Source: Palsa-504 sp963744575 (GTDB taxonomy: Bacteria > Actinomycetota > Actinomycetes > Streptosporangiales > Streptosporangiaceae). From it: a stretch of DNA of 64,000 bases. The translations under genes were made by a program, and so were the position numbers. Where the stretch lies: positions 603,486-667,485 of the forward strand of contig CAVUUF010000025.1 in NCBI GenBank assembly GCA_963744575.1, in the 5' to 3' direction. Shown piece by piece: positions 16,243 to 24,628 of the stretch; position 1 is the stretch's first letter, and each line of letters starts with the position of its first letter. The notes beneath the pieces are model-generated. The model worked only from the letters and a program-made list of their open reading frames with translations, was not told where the DNA came from and searched no databases.

Positions 16243-16605
16243 ATGTCCGGACCCAGATCCAACGCCACCACAATCCTGCTGCTGACGACGCTGGCCGTCG
16301 CCGCCCTGAGCGCCTGCGGCGGGTCCGTCTCGACGACTCCCGCCCCGGGCACGTCGCCGGCCACGCCGGGGTCGACGGCCACCGGCGCCCACGCGCCGGG
16401 CAGTTCGCCCGCGACCCCGGTCTCGTCAGATGGTCCGCGCACCACCCCGGCCTCGCCAGGCGGGAGCGAAGCCATCCCGCGGCTGGCCGGGGACACTGGT
16501 CCGCCGCCGACGTCACCCACCAGCCCGCCGATGTCACCCGCAGGCCCGCCGACCACGCCTACCAGCCTGCCCACGTCACCGGGGCCGCCGCCGGGGTCCT
16601 CCTAA
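16243..16605 (+). CDS. Pro/Thr/Ser-rich lipoprotein
   Basis: 120 aa. The N-terminus has a type II signal peptide: basic start, hydrophobic core TILLLTTLAVAALSA and the lipobox LSAC at about residues 23-26. The remainder is a low-complexity Pro/Thr/Ser/Gly stalk with no folded domain, so it probably acts as a surface spacer or is a small cell-wall lipoprotein. It follows the hypothetical membrane protein by 4 nt, and the two may form one envelope unit. Confidence 0.7.
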   Translation: MSGPRSNATTILLLTTLAVAALSACGGSVSTTPAPGTSPATPGSTATGAHAPGSSPATPVSSDGPRTTPASPGGSEAIPRLAGDTGPPPTSPTSPPMSPAGPPTTPTSLPTSPGPPPGSS

Positions 16606-16608
16606 CGG

Positions 16609-16860
16609 CTAGCCCAGGCTGGCCAGGCCCGCCAGGTCCACGCAGGTGATCCCGCGCACCTCGACGAATACCATCAGGACCGCGTCGCACGACCGGCAGC
16701 GGACCACGGTGCCGAGCTCGGGCCGGTACACCACGAGCTCGGCCACCTGGCGGGCTGCGCCGCACGAGCCGCAGGTCCCGGTGGCCGTGGTCATCTCGGT
16801 GCCGAACATCTCCATCAGCAGCCCGCCGATAGCGTTGCCGTCCACCGCGTAGTCATCCAT
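16609..16860 (-). CDS. DUF6510 family zinc-ribbon protein
   Basis: 83 aa from ATG 16860 (MDDYAVDGNAIGG). Two CxxC pairs (CGSCG near residue 28 and CRSCD near residue 54) make a zinc ribbon. The family is typically found beside a ferredoxin-reductase-like flavoprotein and a sulfite-oxidase-like molybdoenzyme, as here, and may assist that redox pair. Its stop is just before the end of the lipoprotein gene on the other strand. Function is not established. Confidence 0.75.
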   Translation of the reverse strand: MDDYAVDGNAIGGLLMEMFGTEMTTATGTCGSCGAARQVAELVVYRPELGTVVRCRSCDAVLMVFVEVRGITCVDLAGLASLG

Positions 16861-16862
16861 GC

Positions 16863-17603
16863 TCAGCCTCCCGTGGCGCCGAAGCGTTCGGTCTTGACCC
16901 GCCCCGCCTGGTACCCCAGCCCGACCAGGCCGGCCGCGACGGACTCCACGAAGCTCGTCGGCCCGCAGACGTAGGCCAGCGGCCCGTCCGCCGCGGGCCA
17001 GGCCACCTCGGCCAGCATCGGCGCGTCCACCCGCCGGGCGTAGCCCTGCCACATCGGCGGCTGGGACCTGGTCAGCGTGTGGATCACCGCGACGCCTGCG
17101 GCAGGGAAGTCAAGCTCGGTGTGGTAGATCACGTCCTCCCAGCTGCGCGAGGAGTACAGCAGCCGGACCGGCAGCTGGCTCCCGGAAAGCGAACGGTACC
17201 GCAGGATGGAGCGCAGCGGCACGATGCCCGAGCCGCCCGCCGCGAGCAGCAGCGGCCCGCCGAAGCCGCGCTCCCAGACGAAGTAGCCGCCGACCGGCCC
17301 GCGCACCTCCAGGACGTCGCCCGGGCGCAGCTCCTCGGTGAGGTACGGGGAGACCTCGCCGTCATCCAGCCGCTCCACCGTCAGCGCCAGCGGTTCACCG
17401 GGGGCCGAGGCGATCGAGTAGGCCCGTTCGGCCTGATAACCGTCGTCGGCGGTCAGCCGGATGTCGACGTGCTGCCCGGCCTGGTGACCCGGCCAGTCCG
17501 GCAGCTCGAGCCGCAGCGTGCGGACCCGGGCCGTCTCGTCGCTGACCGCGGCGACGGTGGCGGTCTGCCAGCTCAGTCGCCCGCGTACCGCTGTTCCCGC
17601 CAT
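16863..17603 (-). CDS. FAD/NAD(P)-binding ferredoxin reductase-like protein
   Basis: 246 aa. The FAD site is ERAYSIAS (RxYS), the phosphate-binding segment is VEVRGPVGGYF-like, and the NAD(P) site is LLAAGGSGIVPLRSIL; the C-terminal YVCGPTSFVE is the usual CGP motif of FNR enzymes. There is no 2Fe-2S domain. ATG 17603 overlaps the molybdo-oxidoreductase gene by 31 nt and the DUF6510 gene starts 2 nt after its stop, so the three are translationally linked. It probably feeds electrons to or from the molybdoenzyme. Confidence 0.88.
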   Translation of the reverse strand: MAGTAVRGRLSWQTATVAAVSDETARVRTLRLELPDWPGHQAGQHVDIRLTADDGYQAERAYSIASAPGEPLALTVERLDDGEVSPYLTEELRPGDVLEVRGPVGGYFVWERGFGGPLLLAAGGSGIVPLRSILRYRSLSGSQLPVRLLYSSRSWEDVIYHTELDFPAAGVAVIHTLTRSQPPMWQGYARRVDAPMLAEVAWPAADGPLAYVCGPTSFVESVAAGLVGLGYQAGRVKTERFGATGG

Positions 17604-18172
17604 GGGTCTCCGTAGATGTGGTAGCCGTAGTTTTCCCAGAACCCGGGCTCGTCGGTGTCGCGGAGCCGCAGCCCGCGCACCCACTTGGCGCTCTTCCAGA
17701 AGTACAGGTGCGGCACCAGCAGCCGGGCCGGGCCGCCGTGCTCGGCGCCGAGCGGGGCCCCGCCGTAGCCGAACGCCACCCAGGCCTTCCCGCCCAGCAG
17801 GTCGGCCACCGGCAGATTGGTGGTGTAGCCGCCGTCGGAGAAGGCGAGCACGTACCGGGCTTCGTACTCGACCTGGGCCAGCAGCGTGTCCAGCGACACG
17901 CCCTCCCACATCGTGTCCAGCTTCGACCACCGGGTCACGCAGTGGATGTCCGTGGTCAGCTTCTCGGCGGGCAGCGCGCGGAACTCCTGCCACGTCCACG
18001 TCTTCGCCTCCCGGCCGCCCTCGATCGAGAACGACCACCGGTCCAGCGGCATGCGCGGCGTCGGCCCGGCCGACAGGACCGGGAAGTCGGCGGTGACGTA
18101 CTGCCCGGGCGGGACCCGCCCGGCCGGGGCGTCGGCGCGCCTGCGGTGGAACCCGCGTGAAATGGGACTCAC
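17573..18172 (-). CDS. molybdopterin-dependent oxidoreductase, sulfite oxidase-like
   Basis: 199 aa, containing only the Mo-pterin domain. The Mo-ligand Cys lies in DIHCVTRWSK near residue 97, and GGAPLGAEHGGPARLLVPHLYFWKSAKW, split here as GAEHGGPARLLVP / LYFWKSAKW, is the conserved cofactor segment. It lacks heme and dimerisation domains and has no clear signal peptide, so it is probably cytoplasmic, similar to YedY/MsrP-type catalytic cores but with a flavin partner. First gene of the triad with FNR and DUF6510. Substrate unknown. Confidence 0.88.
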   Translation of the reverse strand: MSPISRGFHRRRADAPAGRVPPGQYVTADFPVLSAGPTPRMPLDRWSFSIEGGREAKTWTWQEFRALPAEKLTTDIHCVTRWSKLDTMWEGVSLDTLLAQVEYEARYVLAFSDGGYTTNLPVADLLGGKAWVAFGYGGAPLGAEHGGPARLLVPHLYFWKSAKWVRGLRLRDTDEPGFWENYGYHIYGDPWREQRYAGD

Positions 18173-18216
18173 GGCAGCAGGTTACGCGGCAGGAGAATAT
18201 GCCGAACGAGCGGGGT

Positions 18217-19524
18217 TCACGCCGTTGCCAGCAGGTACACGTTCAGCCCGATGATCACGGCCGCGACCAGGGCCGCCGCCAGCATCACCGGACGCCGGCT
18301 CACCAGCGGTCCCATCAGCGTGCGGCTGCCGGTGAAGACCAGCAGCGGCACCAGCGCGAACGGGATGCCGAAGGACAGGAAGACCTGGCTGAGGACCAGG
18401 GCCCGGGTGGGGTCGAAGCCCACCCCGATCACGATCAGGGCCGGGATCATCGTGATCGCGCGGCGCGCGAACACCGGGATCTGCCGGTGCAGGAAGCCCT
18501 CCATGACGACCTGGCCCGACATCGTGCCCACGCACGAGGACGCGATCCCGGACGCCAGCAGGGCGACGCCGAAGACCGTCCCGCTGTGCGCGCCGAGGTA
18601 GCGGTTCAGCCCGGTGAAGACCTGACTCAGGTCCACGCCGGGCATCCCGCGCGCGTGGAACACCGCCGCCGCGGTGGCCAGCATGGCCAGGTTGATGACC
18701 CCGGCGGTGCCCATCGCGATGGTGATGTCGATCATCTCGAACCGGAAGATCTTCCGCCTGGCCGCCGGGTTGGCGCCGACCACCCGGTTGCGGGTCAGCG
18801 CGGAATGCAGGTAGATCACGTGCGGCATCACGGTGGCGCCGATGATGCTGACCGCGAGCAGGGCCGAGCCGCTGCCGGACAGCTGCGGGACGAACATGCC
18901 GCGCGCCACCCCGCCCGCGGACGGCTGGCTTTTCAGCAGGTCGAGGCCGAACGCGAAGACGATCACGGCCACGAACCCGGTGATCGCCGCCTCCAGCCGC
19001 CGGAACCCCCACACCTGCAGGCCCAGGATGGTGAACGCGGCCAGGCCGGTCAGCGCCGCGGACACCCACATCGACAGCCCGAAGACCAGGTGCAGGCCGA
19101 GCGCCGCGCCGACGAACTCGGCCAGGTCGGTCGCCATCGCCACCGCCTCGGCCTGCAGCCACAGCAGCACCACCACCCGGAACGGGAACCGGTCCCGGCA
19201 GATCTCGGGCAGGCTGCGGCCGGTGGCGATGCCCAGCTTGGCGCTCAGCGACTGGATGAGCATGGCCATCAGGTTCGCCGCCAGCACCACCCACAGCAGC
19301 GTGTAGCCGAACTGCGATCCGCCCGCCATGTTGGTGGCGAAGTTGCCCGGGTCGACGTACGCCACCGCGGCGATGAACGCGGGGCCGAGGAACGGCAGCA
19401 CCGCCCGGACCCCGCGTCGTTCACCCGAGAGGGCACGCTCCGCCGCCTCCAGGACCCGGGCCTCGCCCGGCAGGACGTCGTCGCCCGGCGCCACCTGGCG
19501 GTCGAGCGGGACCGTGTCAGCCAC
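18217..19524 (-). CDS. mntH: Nramp family Mn2+/Fe2+ transporter
   Basis: 435 aa, about 11 membrane helices. The metal-binding motifs are intact: DPGN in TM1 (AAVAYVDPGNFATN) and MPH in TM6 (GATVMPHVIYLHS). Nramp transporters import Mn2+ and Fe2+ with protons. It starts 5 nt after the chaperonin stop, so it is the last gene of the monooxygenase array. Local metal supply for the diiron hydroxylase is a reasonable inference. No Mn/Fe regulator is adjacent. Confidence 0.93.
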   Translation of the reverse strand: MADTVPLDRQVAPGDDVLPGEARVLEAAERALSGERRGVRAVLPFLGPAFIAAVAYVDPGNFATNMAGGSQFGYTLLWVVLAANLMAMLIQSLSAKLGIATGRSLPEICRDRFPFRVVVLLWLQAEAVAMATDLAEFVGAALGLHLVFGLSMWVSAALTGLAAFTILGLQVWGFRRLEAAITGFVAVIVFAFGLDLLKSQPSAGGVARGMFVPQLSGSGSALLAVSIIGATVMPHVIYLHSALTRNRVVGANPAARRKIFRFEMIDITIAMGTAGVINLAMLATAAAVFHARGMPGVDLSQVFTGLNRYLGAHSGTVFGVALLASGIASSCVGTMSGQVVMEGFLHRQIPVFARRAITMIPALIVIGVGFDPTRALVLSQVFLSFGIPFALVPLLVFTGSRTLMGPLVSRRPVMLAAALVAAVIIGLNVYLLATA

Positions 19525-19529
19525 TCAGA

Positions 19530-21221
19530 TCAGCCGACGGAGGGTCCGAGCCCGAGCGACTGCGGGGTGCTCGAGTCCGGCGACGGCTGGTGTATGCCCT
19601 CATCCAGCGAGCCGAACTCGGTCATCAGCGCCGGGCTGCCGCCCCACGGCGTCTGCTCCTCGGCGACCAGCGTGTTGGTGGTGAGCAGCAGGCCCGCCAC
19701 GGACGCGCCGTTCTGCAGCGCCGAGCGGACCACGCGGAGCGGGTCGATGATGCCCATCTCGACCATGTTGCCGTGCCGGCCCTCCAGGGCGTCGAAGCCA
19801 CCGTCGGGGCCGAGCGGCCTGGTCTGGGCGACAACCTCGTCGGCCCGGTAGCCGGCGTTGGCGGCGATGAGCCAGGCGGGCTCGCTGAGCGCCTGCCGGA
19901 CGATGTCCACGCCGATGGCGTAGTCACCGGTGACGCCCGCGTCGTCGAGCACGCCCTCGGCGTGCAGCAGCGCGGCGCCGCCCCCCGCGACGATGCCCTC
20001 GGCCATGGCGGCCCGGGTGGCGGACAGCGCGTCCTCCACCCGGTGCTGCAGTTCCTTGAGCTCGGCCGGCGTGGCCGCGCCGACCTTGATCACGGCCACC
20101 TTGCCGGACAGCGCGCCGATCCGCTCGCTGAGCACGTCCTCGTCCACCCCGAAGGTGGCCCGCTCCAGCTCCGAGCGCATCTGCGTCAGCCGGAACTCCA
20201 CCGCGTCGCCTGAGCCGCCGCCGCCGATGATCGTGGTGTCGTCGGCGGTGACCCGCACCTGCCGGGCCCGGCCCAGCTGCTGCGCGGTCATCGTCTCCAG
20301 GGTGAACCCCGAATGCTTGCTGTACACCGCGCCGCCGGTCAGCGCGGCGATGTCCTCGAGCTTGTGCAGCCGCCGGTCGCCGAACCCGGGGGCTCGCACG
20401 GCCACGCACTGGAAGATCCCGTTCACGTGGTTGTGCACCAGCATGGACAGCGCCGTGCCCTCCACGTTCTCGGCCACGATGATCAGCGGGCGCGGCGCCC
20501 TCATGATCTTGTCGAGCAGCGGCATCAGCTGCTGGACCTTGGTGATCTTCTCGCTGCACAGCAGGATGTACGGGTCGTCGACGACGGCTTCCAGGGCGGC
20601 CGGGTTGGTGACCATGTAGGGCGAGAGGTAGCCGTTGTCGAACCCGAAGCCCTCGACGAACTCGACGCTCATGCCGGGCGCCGGCGTCTCTTCCACGGTG
20701 ACGATGCCGCCGTCGCCGACGGTGTACAGCGCCCGGGCGATCACGCGGCCCACCGCGTCGTCGTCGTTGGCGGAGATCGCGGCGACCCGGGCGTAGTCCT
20801 CCTCGGTCTTCACCGGATGCGCGACACCGTGCAGGTACTCGACCAGGCGGCCGACGGCCAGGTCGACACCGCGCTTGACCAGCACCGGGTTGCCGCCCTT
20901 GCCGATCGCTTCCATGCCCGCCTTGATGATCGCCTGGGCGATCACCGTGGCGGTGGTGGTGCCGTCGCCGACGATGTCGTTGGTCTTGATGGCGGCTTCC
21001 TTGACCAGCTGCGCGCCCATGTTCTCGAACTGGTTCTTCAGGTGGATTTCCCGCGCGATCGTCACGCCGTCGTTGGTGATCACCGGCGAGCCGGTGATCT
21101 TCTCCAGGATGACGTTGCGCCCCTTGGGGCCGAGCGTCGACTTGACGGCTTCGGCCAGCTGGTCCACGCCAGCCAGCAGCAGGCCGCGAGCTTCGGCGCC
21201 GAAGCGCAGTTCTTTGGCCAT
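19530..21221 (-). CDS. mimG: GroEL-like chaperonin of the monooxygenase cluster
   Basis: 563 aa, full-length group I chaperonin (AKELRFGAEARGLLLAGVDQ at the start; ATP-site GDGTTTATVIAQ; EGIVAGGGAALL). It lacks the Gly-Gly-Met tail typical of housekeeping GroEL and ends in a Ser/Pro/Gly-rich sequence. No groES is adjacent. In mycobacterial mim clusters the GroEL-like MimG is known to be needed for productive folding of the hydroxylase large subunit, and its position 13 nt after the alcohol dehydrogenase gene supports the same role here. Confidence 0.92.
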   Translation of the reverse strand: MAKELRFGAEARGLLLAGVDQLAEAVKSTLGPKGRNVILEKITGSPVITNDGVTIAREIHLKNQFENMGAQLVKEAAIKTNDIVGDGTTTATVIAQAIIKAGMEAIGKGGNPVLVKRGVDLAVGRLVEYLHGVAHPVKTEEDYARVAAISANDDDAVGRVIARALYTVGDGGIVTVEETPAPGMSVEFVEGFGFDNGYLSPYMVTNPAALEAVVDDPYILLCSEKITKVQQLMPLLDKIMRAPRPLIIVAENVEGTALSMLVHNHVNGIFQCVAVRAPGFGDRRLHKLEDIAALTGGAVYSKHSGFTLETMTAQQLGRARQVRVTADDTTIIGGGGSGDAVEFRLTQMRSELERATFGVDEDVLSERIGALSGKVAVIKVGAATPAELKELQHRVEDALSATRAAMAEGIVAGGGAALLHAEGVLDDAGVTGDYAIGVDIVRQALSEPAWLIAANAGYRADEVVAQTRPLGPDGGFDALEGRHGNMVEMGIIDPLRVVRSALQNGASVAGLLLTTNTLVAEEQTPWGGSPALMTEFGSLDEGIHQPSPDSSTPQSLGLGPSVG

Positions 21222-21234
21222 GGTCGCGTGCTCC

Positions 21235-22260
21235 TTACGGGACGAGGATGGCGCGGCCGCGGACCCGGCCGGCGTCGAGGTCGGCGATCGCGTCGGGCGC
21301 GGCGTCCAGCGGGAAGGTCTTGGTGTGCAGCGTGACCTTGCCGTCCTGGGCCAGCGCCATCAGCTCCACCAGGTCGTTGTAGGTGCCAACGATGTTGCCG
21401 ATGATGTTGCGCTCGGTGGAGATGATGTCCAGGGTGGGGATGTTCAGGGTGCCGCCGTAGCCGATGACGTAGTACGAGCCGGCCGGGCGGGTCATATTCC
21501 AGCCGTCCATCTCGGCACCCTGCTCGGCCACGAAGTCCAGCACCACGTGCGCGCCCTGGCCGCCGGTCAGATCCTTCACCGCGTCGACGTGCGCGCCGTC
21601 GGCGACCACGGTGTGCTTCGCCCCAAGCTCCGACGCCAGCTTCAGCGCGTCCGGGTTGCGGTCCACCACGATGATGTTCGTCGCGGTCAGCGTGGCCAGG
21701 CACTGGACGCCGATGTGGCCCAGGCCGCCCGCGCCGATCACCACGCAGGTGGTGCCGGGGTAGAGCAGCGGGATGGCCTTGCGGACCGCGTGGTAGGCGG
21801 TAATCCCGGCGTCGGCCAGCGCGGCCACGTCCTTGGGCTGGGTCGAAGGGTTGAGCTTGATGCAGGCCCGGGCCGAGGTCAGCAGGTACTCGGCCATGCC
21901 GCCGTCCCGGGACAGCCCGGGGAACTCGCTGTTCTCGCAGTGCATGTCGTCCCCGGCCCGGCAGGCGTGGCACAGGCCGCAGGTCGGCGTGGGGTGCAGG
22001 ATCACCGTATCGCCGACGGCCACGTTGCTGACCGCCGAGCCGACCTCGTGCACCCAGCCCGCGTTCTCGTGGCCCAGGATGTACGGCAGCGGCGTGCCCA
22101 TGGCCGCGTCCCACTGGCCCTCGATGATGTGCAGGTCGGTCCGGCAGACGCCGGCGCCGCCGATCTTCACGACGACATCGAGCGGTCCGCTGATCTTCGG
22201 CTCGGGCACCTCGTCGATAACCGGCTGGGTGTGGAATTTATGCAACCGGACGGCCTTCAT
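21235..22260 (-). CDS. zinc-dependent NAD+ alcohol dehydrogenase
   Basis: 341 aa medium-chain dehydrogenase. Catalytic zinc ligands: Cys in AGVCRTDLH, GHEN and the later Cys/Asp region; the structural zinc site is CGLCHACRAGDDMHC. The nucleotide-binding motif is VIGAGGLGHIG followed by an acidic residue (VVDRN), fitting NAD+. Within this cluster it probably oxidises 2-propanol made from propane to acetone, as proposed for adh genes beside prm/mim operons. It lies 36 nt after the MIP18-like gene. Confidence 0.9.
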   Translation of the reverse strand: MKAVRLHKFHTQPVIDEVPEPKISGPLDVVVKIGGAGVCRTDLHIIEGQWDAAMGTPLPYILGHENAGWVHEVGSAVSNVAVGDTVILHPTPTCGLCHACRAGDDMHCENSEFPGLSRDGGMAEYLLTSARACIKLNPSTQPKDVAALADAGITAYHAVRKAIPLLYPGTTCVVIGAGGLGHIGVQCLATLTATNIIVVDRNPDALKLASELGAKHTVVADGAHVDAVKDLTGGQGAHVVLDFVAEQGAEMDGWNMTRPAGSYYVIGYGGTLNIPTLDIISTERNIIGNIVGTYNDLVELMALAQDGKVTLHTKTFPLDAAPDAIADLDAGRVRGRAILVP

Positions 22261-22296
22261 GGGTCCTCCTCGACCTGCTTTCGCGGTATTAAGAGC

Positions 22297-23052
22297 TCAG
22301 CACTCTTCAGTTCCGGCCCCGGCCGAGTCCTCGGGCGGGGCCGTTTCTCCTTGTCCCTTGGTGTCGTGGTACCTGTGCCGCAGCATGCCGCGGCAGATGC
22401 CGGAATTGGCCTCGATGCTCACCCGGGTGACCTTGGCCTTGCGCAAGTGCAGCGGCACGTCACCGGCCGCGACCGGCGCACCGGTCGCCGGGTCGATGAG
22501 CAGCGGCGCGTCGTCGCCGGCGGGCAGGCCGAGGTCGGCGCGCCGCGACCGCAGCCGGTCGAGCGCACGAGAAGGCGGCACCTCGCCCAGGGTCATCGCG
22601 AGCAGTGCCGCCGGGTCCGCGCCGGCCGCCAGCAGCGGCCTGCACACCTGATCGGTGCCCGCCATCACCGCCTTGCGCAGGAAGTCAGCGCGCAGCGCGT
22701 GCAGCTCGCTGACCGCCTCGCCGTCGAAGGACCGGACGAAGCCGGCCTGGGCGGCCACGCCGCCGTTGATCGCGTCGGCGGCGAAGTGGTCGTCAAGCAG
22801 TATCTCGGCGTGCCGCACACCCGGCAGCGCCGACACCGCGTCGTAGGCGTCGGCCACCATCAGGTAGGCGAAGTTGGGCGCGCAGAAGTAGGTGGGCAGC
22901 CGCAGCCGGACCTGCGCGTCCCCGGCCGCGGAGACGGCACACGACGCGACGAACCCGAGCGAGGTGATCGGCTCGTCGAGTTCGGGGTCGCGCACCGTCT
23001 CCAGCGCCGCCAGGACAGCTTCGGCCCGCGCCGAAACGGCAACAGCCCTCAT
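22297..23052 (-). CDS. MIP18/DUF59 family protein of the monooxygenase cluster
   Basis: 251 aa. Residues ~8-110 carry a MIP18-type domain (VRDPELDEPITSLGFV; YFCAPNFAYLMV) related to iron-sulfur cluster assembly and carrier proteins; the C-terminal half is unassigned. ATG 23052 overlaps the amidohydrolase stop by 4 nt. The gene recurs between the amidohydrolase and adh genes in prm/mim clusters. A role in metal-centre assembly of the reductase or hydroxylase is inferred. Confidence 0.82.
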   Translation of the reverse strand: MRAVAVSARAEAVLAALETVRDPELDEPITSLGFVASCAVSAAGDAQVRLRLPTYFCAPNFAYLMVADAYDAVSALPGVRHAEILLDDHFAADAINGGVAAQAGFVRSFDGEAVSELHALRADFLRKAVMAGTDQVCRPLLAAGADPAALLAMTLGEVPPSRALDRLRSRRADLGLPAGDDAPLLIDPATGAPVAAGDVPLHLRKAKVTRVSIEANSGICRGMLRHRYHDTKGQGETAPPEDSAGAGTEEC

Positions 23053-24149
23053 GCCCCCGCGACCGGCTGCTGTGACTGGTCGTCGACCAGCTGGGCGTCC
23101 TCCTGGGCGGCCGGCGTGCCCTCGTCCGCGATCTGGAGCTCCTTGGGCACCTCGATGTCGTAGATCCTGGCCGCGTTCAGGCCGAGGACCTTCTTCTTGC
23201 CCGCGGTGTTCAGCCTGGGGTAGTCGGCGTACTCCGGACGGTCCGGCATCTCCCACTCGACGAAGCCCTCGACCTGCCACTTCGGCTCCCAGATGCCGTA
23301 GTCGCTGCCGAACGTCATCTTGTCCTCGCCGACCCAGAACAGCAGCTCGCCCATGACCCGGTTGAAGAAGTTCGGCCGGGCGTGCATGAGGGCGCCGATG
23401 ACCACGGACAGGCCCGCGTACACGTTCGGCTCCTGGGTGGCCATGTAGCAGAAGTCGTCGATCCGCGGCAGGCCCACGTGCTCGACGATGAAGTTGAGCT
23501 CGGGGAAGTCGGTCGCGGCGTGGTCCACGTCGGCGACGTCGAAGGCGTCCTTGTCCAGCGGCCAGATCGTCGGGCCCTTGTGCACGTGGATGTTCTTGAC
23601 GCCGAGGTTCTGCGCGGCCTCCAGGTACCGGTACGCGCCCGGGTCGCTGAGCTTGTAGCCGCGGGAGCCGTTGTTCCACTCGGCCGTGTAGAGCTTGACG
23701 CCCTTGCAGCCGTACGTCTCGATGTTGCGCCTGAGGTTCTCCAGGCCCGCGTCGCCGTCCCGGGGGTCGAAGTTGGTGTTGTAGATGAACTTGCCCGGGT
23801 GCTTCTTGCCCATCTCGTTGTTGCGCTCGGTGGTGTTGAAGCCTTCCTTGTACCACTCCTTCAGGTCCGTGGGCTGGAAGATGGCCACGTCCACGTGCCC
23901 GTCCTCGAAGACGTCCTTCATCAGGTCGTCCTCGGAGTACTTCTGGAAGTGCTCGATCGTCCAGTGCGTTTCCGGCGGGCCGAGCCCCTGGTAGGCGTGG
24001 AAGCATTCGATCCAGCCCTTGGCGTACTGCTCGGCGCCGGGAACCCAGTTGTCCGGGGCAGCATTCCAGTAATGCATGTGCGAATCGACGATGAAGTACT
24101 TTTCGCCGTTGTGCTCGTACAAGGCGCCTCCTTCTTCAGAGCTGGCCAT
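23049..24149 (-). CDS. amidohydrolase family protein of the monooxygenase cluster
   Basis: 366 aa from ATG 24149, TIM-barrel amidohydrolase_2 type. Metal-site motifs: HxH in DSHMHYW, IHVHKG, EHVGLPR and the late Asp in GSDYG. The best ribosome site (AAGGAGG) lies inside this reading, 5 nt before a TTG at 24122, which would start MYEHNGEKYF; ATG 24149 directly abuts a hairpin and has no ribosome site. Such genes regularly accompany prm/mim operons, but the reaction is not known. Confidence 0.88.
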   Translation of the reverse strand: MASSEEGGALYEHNGEKYFIVDSHMHYWNAAPDNWVPGAEQYAKGWIECFHAYQGLGPPETHWTIEHFQKYSEDDLMKDVFEDGHVDVAIFQPTDLKEWYKEGFNTTERNNEMGKKHPGKFIYNTNFDPRDGDAGLENLRRNIETYGCKGVKLYTAEWNNGSRGYKLSDPGAYRYLEAAQNLGVKNIHVHKGPTIWPLDKDAFDVADVDHAATDFPELNFIVEHVGLPRIDDFCYMATQEPNVYAGLSVVIGALMHARPNFFNRVMGELLFWVGEDKMTFGSDYGIWEPKWQVEGFVEWEMPDRPEYADYPRLNTAGKKKVLGLNAARIYDIEVPKELQIADEGTPAAQEDAQLVDDQSQQPVAGA

Positions 24150-24181
24150 GGCACCGAGCCGGCGGTCACCGGCTCAGTGCC
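24150..24181 (-). terminator. hairpin abutting the amidohydrolase start
   Basis: GGCACCGAGCCGG (24150-24162) pairs with CCGGCTCAGTGCC (24169-24181) with one mismatch and a 6-nt loop. It ends exactly next to ATG 24149, so on the mRNA it would occlude that start and favour TTG 24122. Confidence 0.6.
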
Positions 24182-24213
24182 ACGGGAGTAAACCCCACAT
24201 TTCCGTTCGTACC

Positions 24214-24249
24214 CGCGCGGCGCGGGACTTGTCTAGCCCGCGCCGCGCG
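24214..24249 (-). terminator. hairpin after the coupling-protein gene
   Basis: CGCGCGGCGCGGG (24214-24226) pairs perfectly with CCCGCGCCGCGCG (24237-24249) around a 10-nt loop, 13 nt after the mimD stop. It may terminate part of the mimABCD transcripts or protect their 3' end. Confidence 0.75.
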
Positions 24250-24262
24250 AGGATTTGATCGG

Positions 24263-24628
24263 CTAGGACCGGGCGACCAGGTCGAAGCCGATGTACTCGG
24301 CCGCGTCCTCCGGGTTCGCGAACATGATCGTCTTGTCGTCCTCGTGGATCATCCGGCCGTAGTGCGTGGACATGCTCTCCTCGAACTCGGCGGCGTTGAA
24401 CCACCCGGGCTCCTCGCCGGCCGCCTCGGAGATCTCGTCGTAGTCGACCACCATGGTGCCGACCGCGTCGACCCGCATCATGGACGGCAGCCAGGTCACG
24501 GTGACGTTGTCCTTGGTCGCCATCACCTGGGCCACGACCTCGCCCACCTGGTTGTTCATCAGGGTGAAGCCGCACTTGTTGGACGGCGTGTTGTCCGACT
24601 TGAACCGGTCTTCCGCGGCGGTGGTCAT
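24263..24628 (-). CDS. mimD: propane monooxygenase coupling (regulatory) protein
   Basis: 121 aa from ATG 24628, overlapping the mimC stop by 4 nt. It matches the MmoB/DmpM-type effector family: FTLMNNQVGEVVAQVM, then DNVTVTWLPSMMRVDAVG and a short alpha/beta fold. It has no cofactor and binds the hydroxylase to tune oxygen activation and substrate access. It is fourth in the A-B-C-D order typical of group 5 soluble diiron monooxygenases (prmD/mimD). Confidence 0.92.
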   Translation of the reverse strand: MTTAAEDRFKSDNTPSNKCGFTLMNNQVGEVVAQVMATKDNVTVTWLPSMMRVDAVGTMVVDYDEISEAAGEEPGWFNAAEFEESMSTHYGRMIHEDDKTIMFANPEDAAEYIGFDLVARS

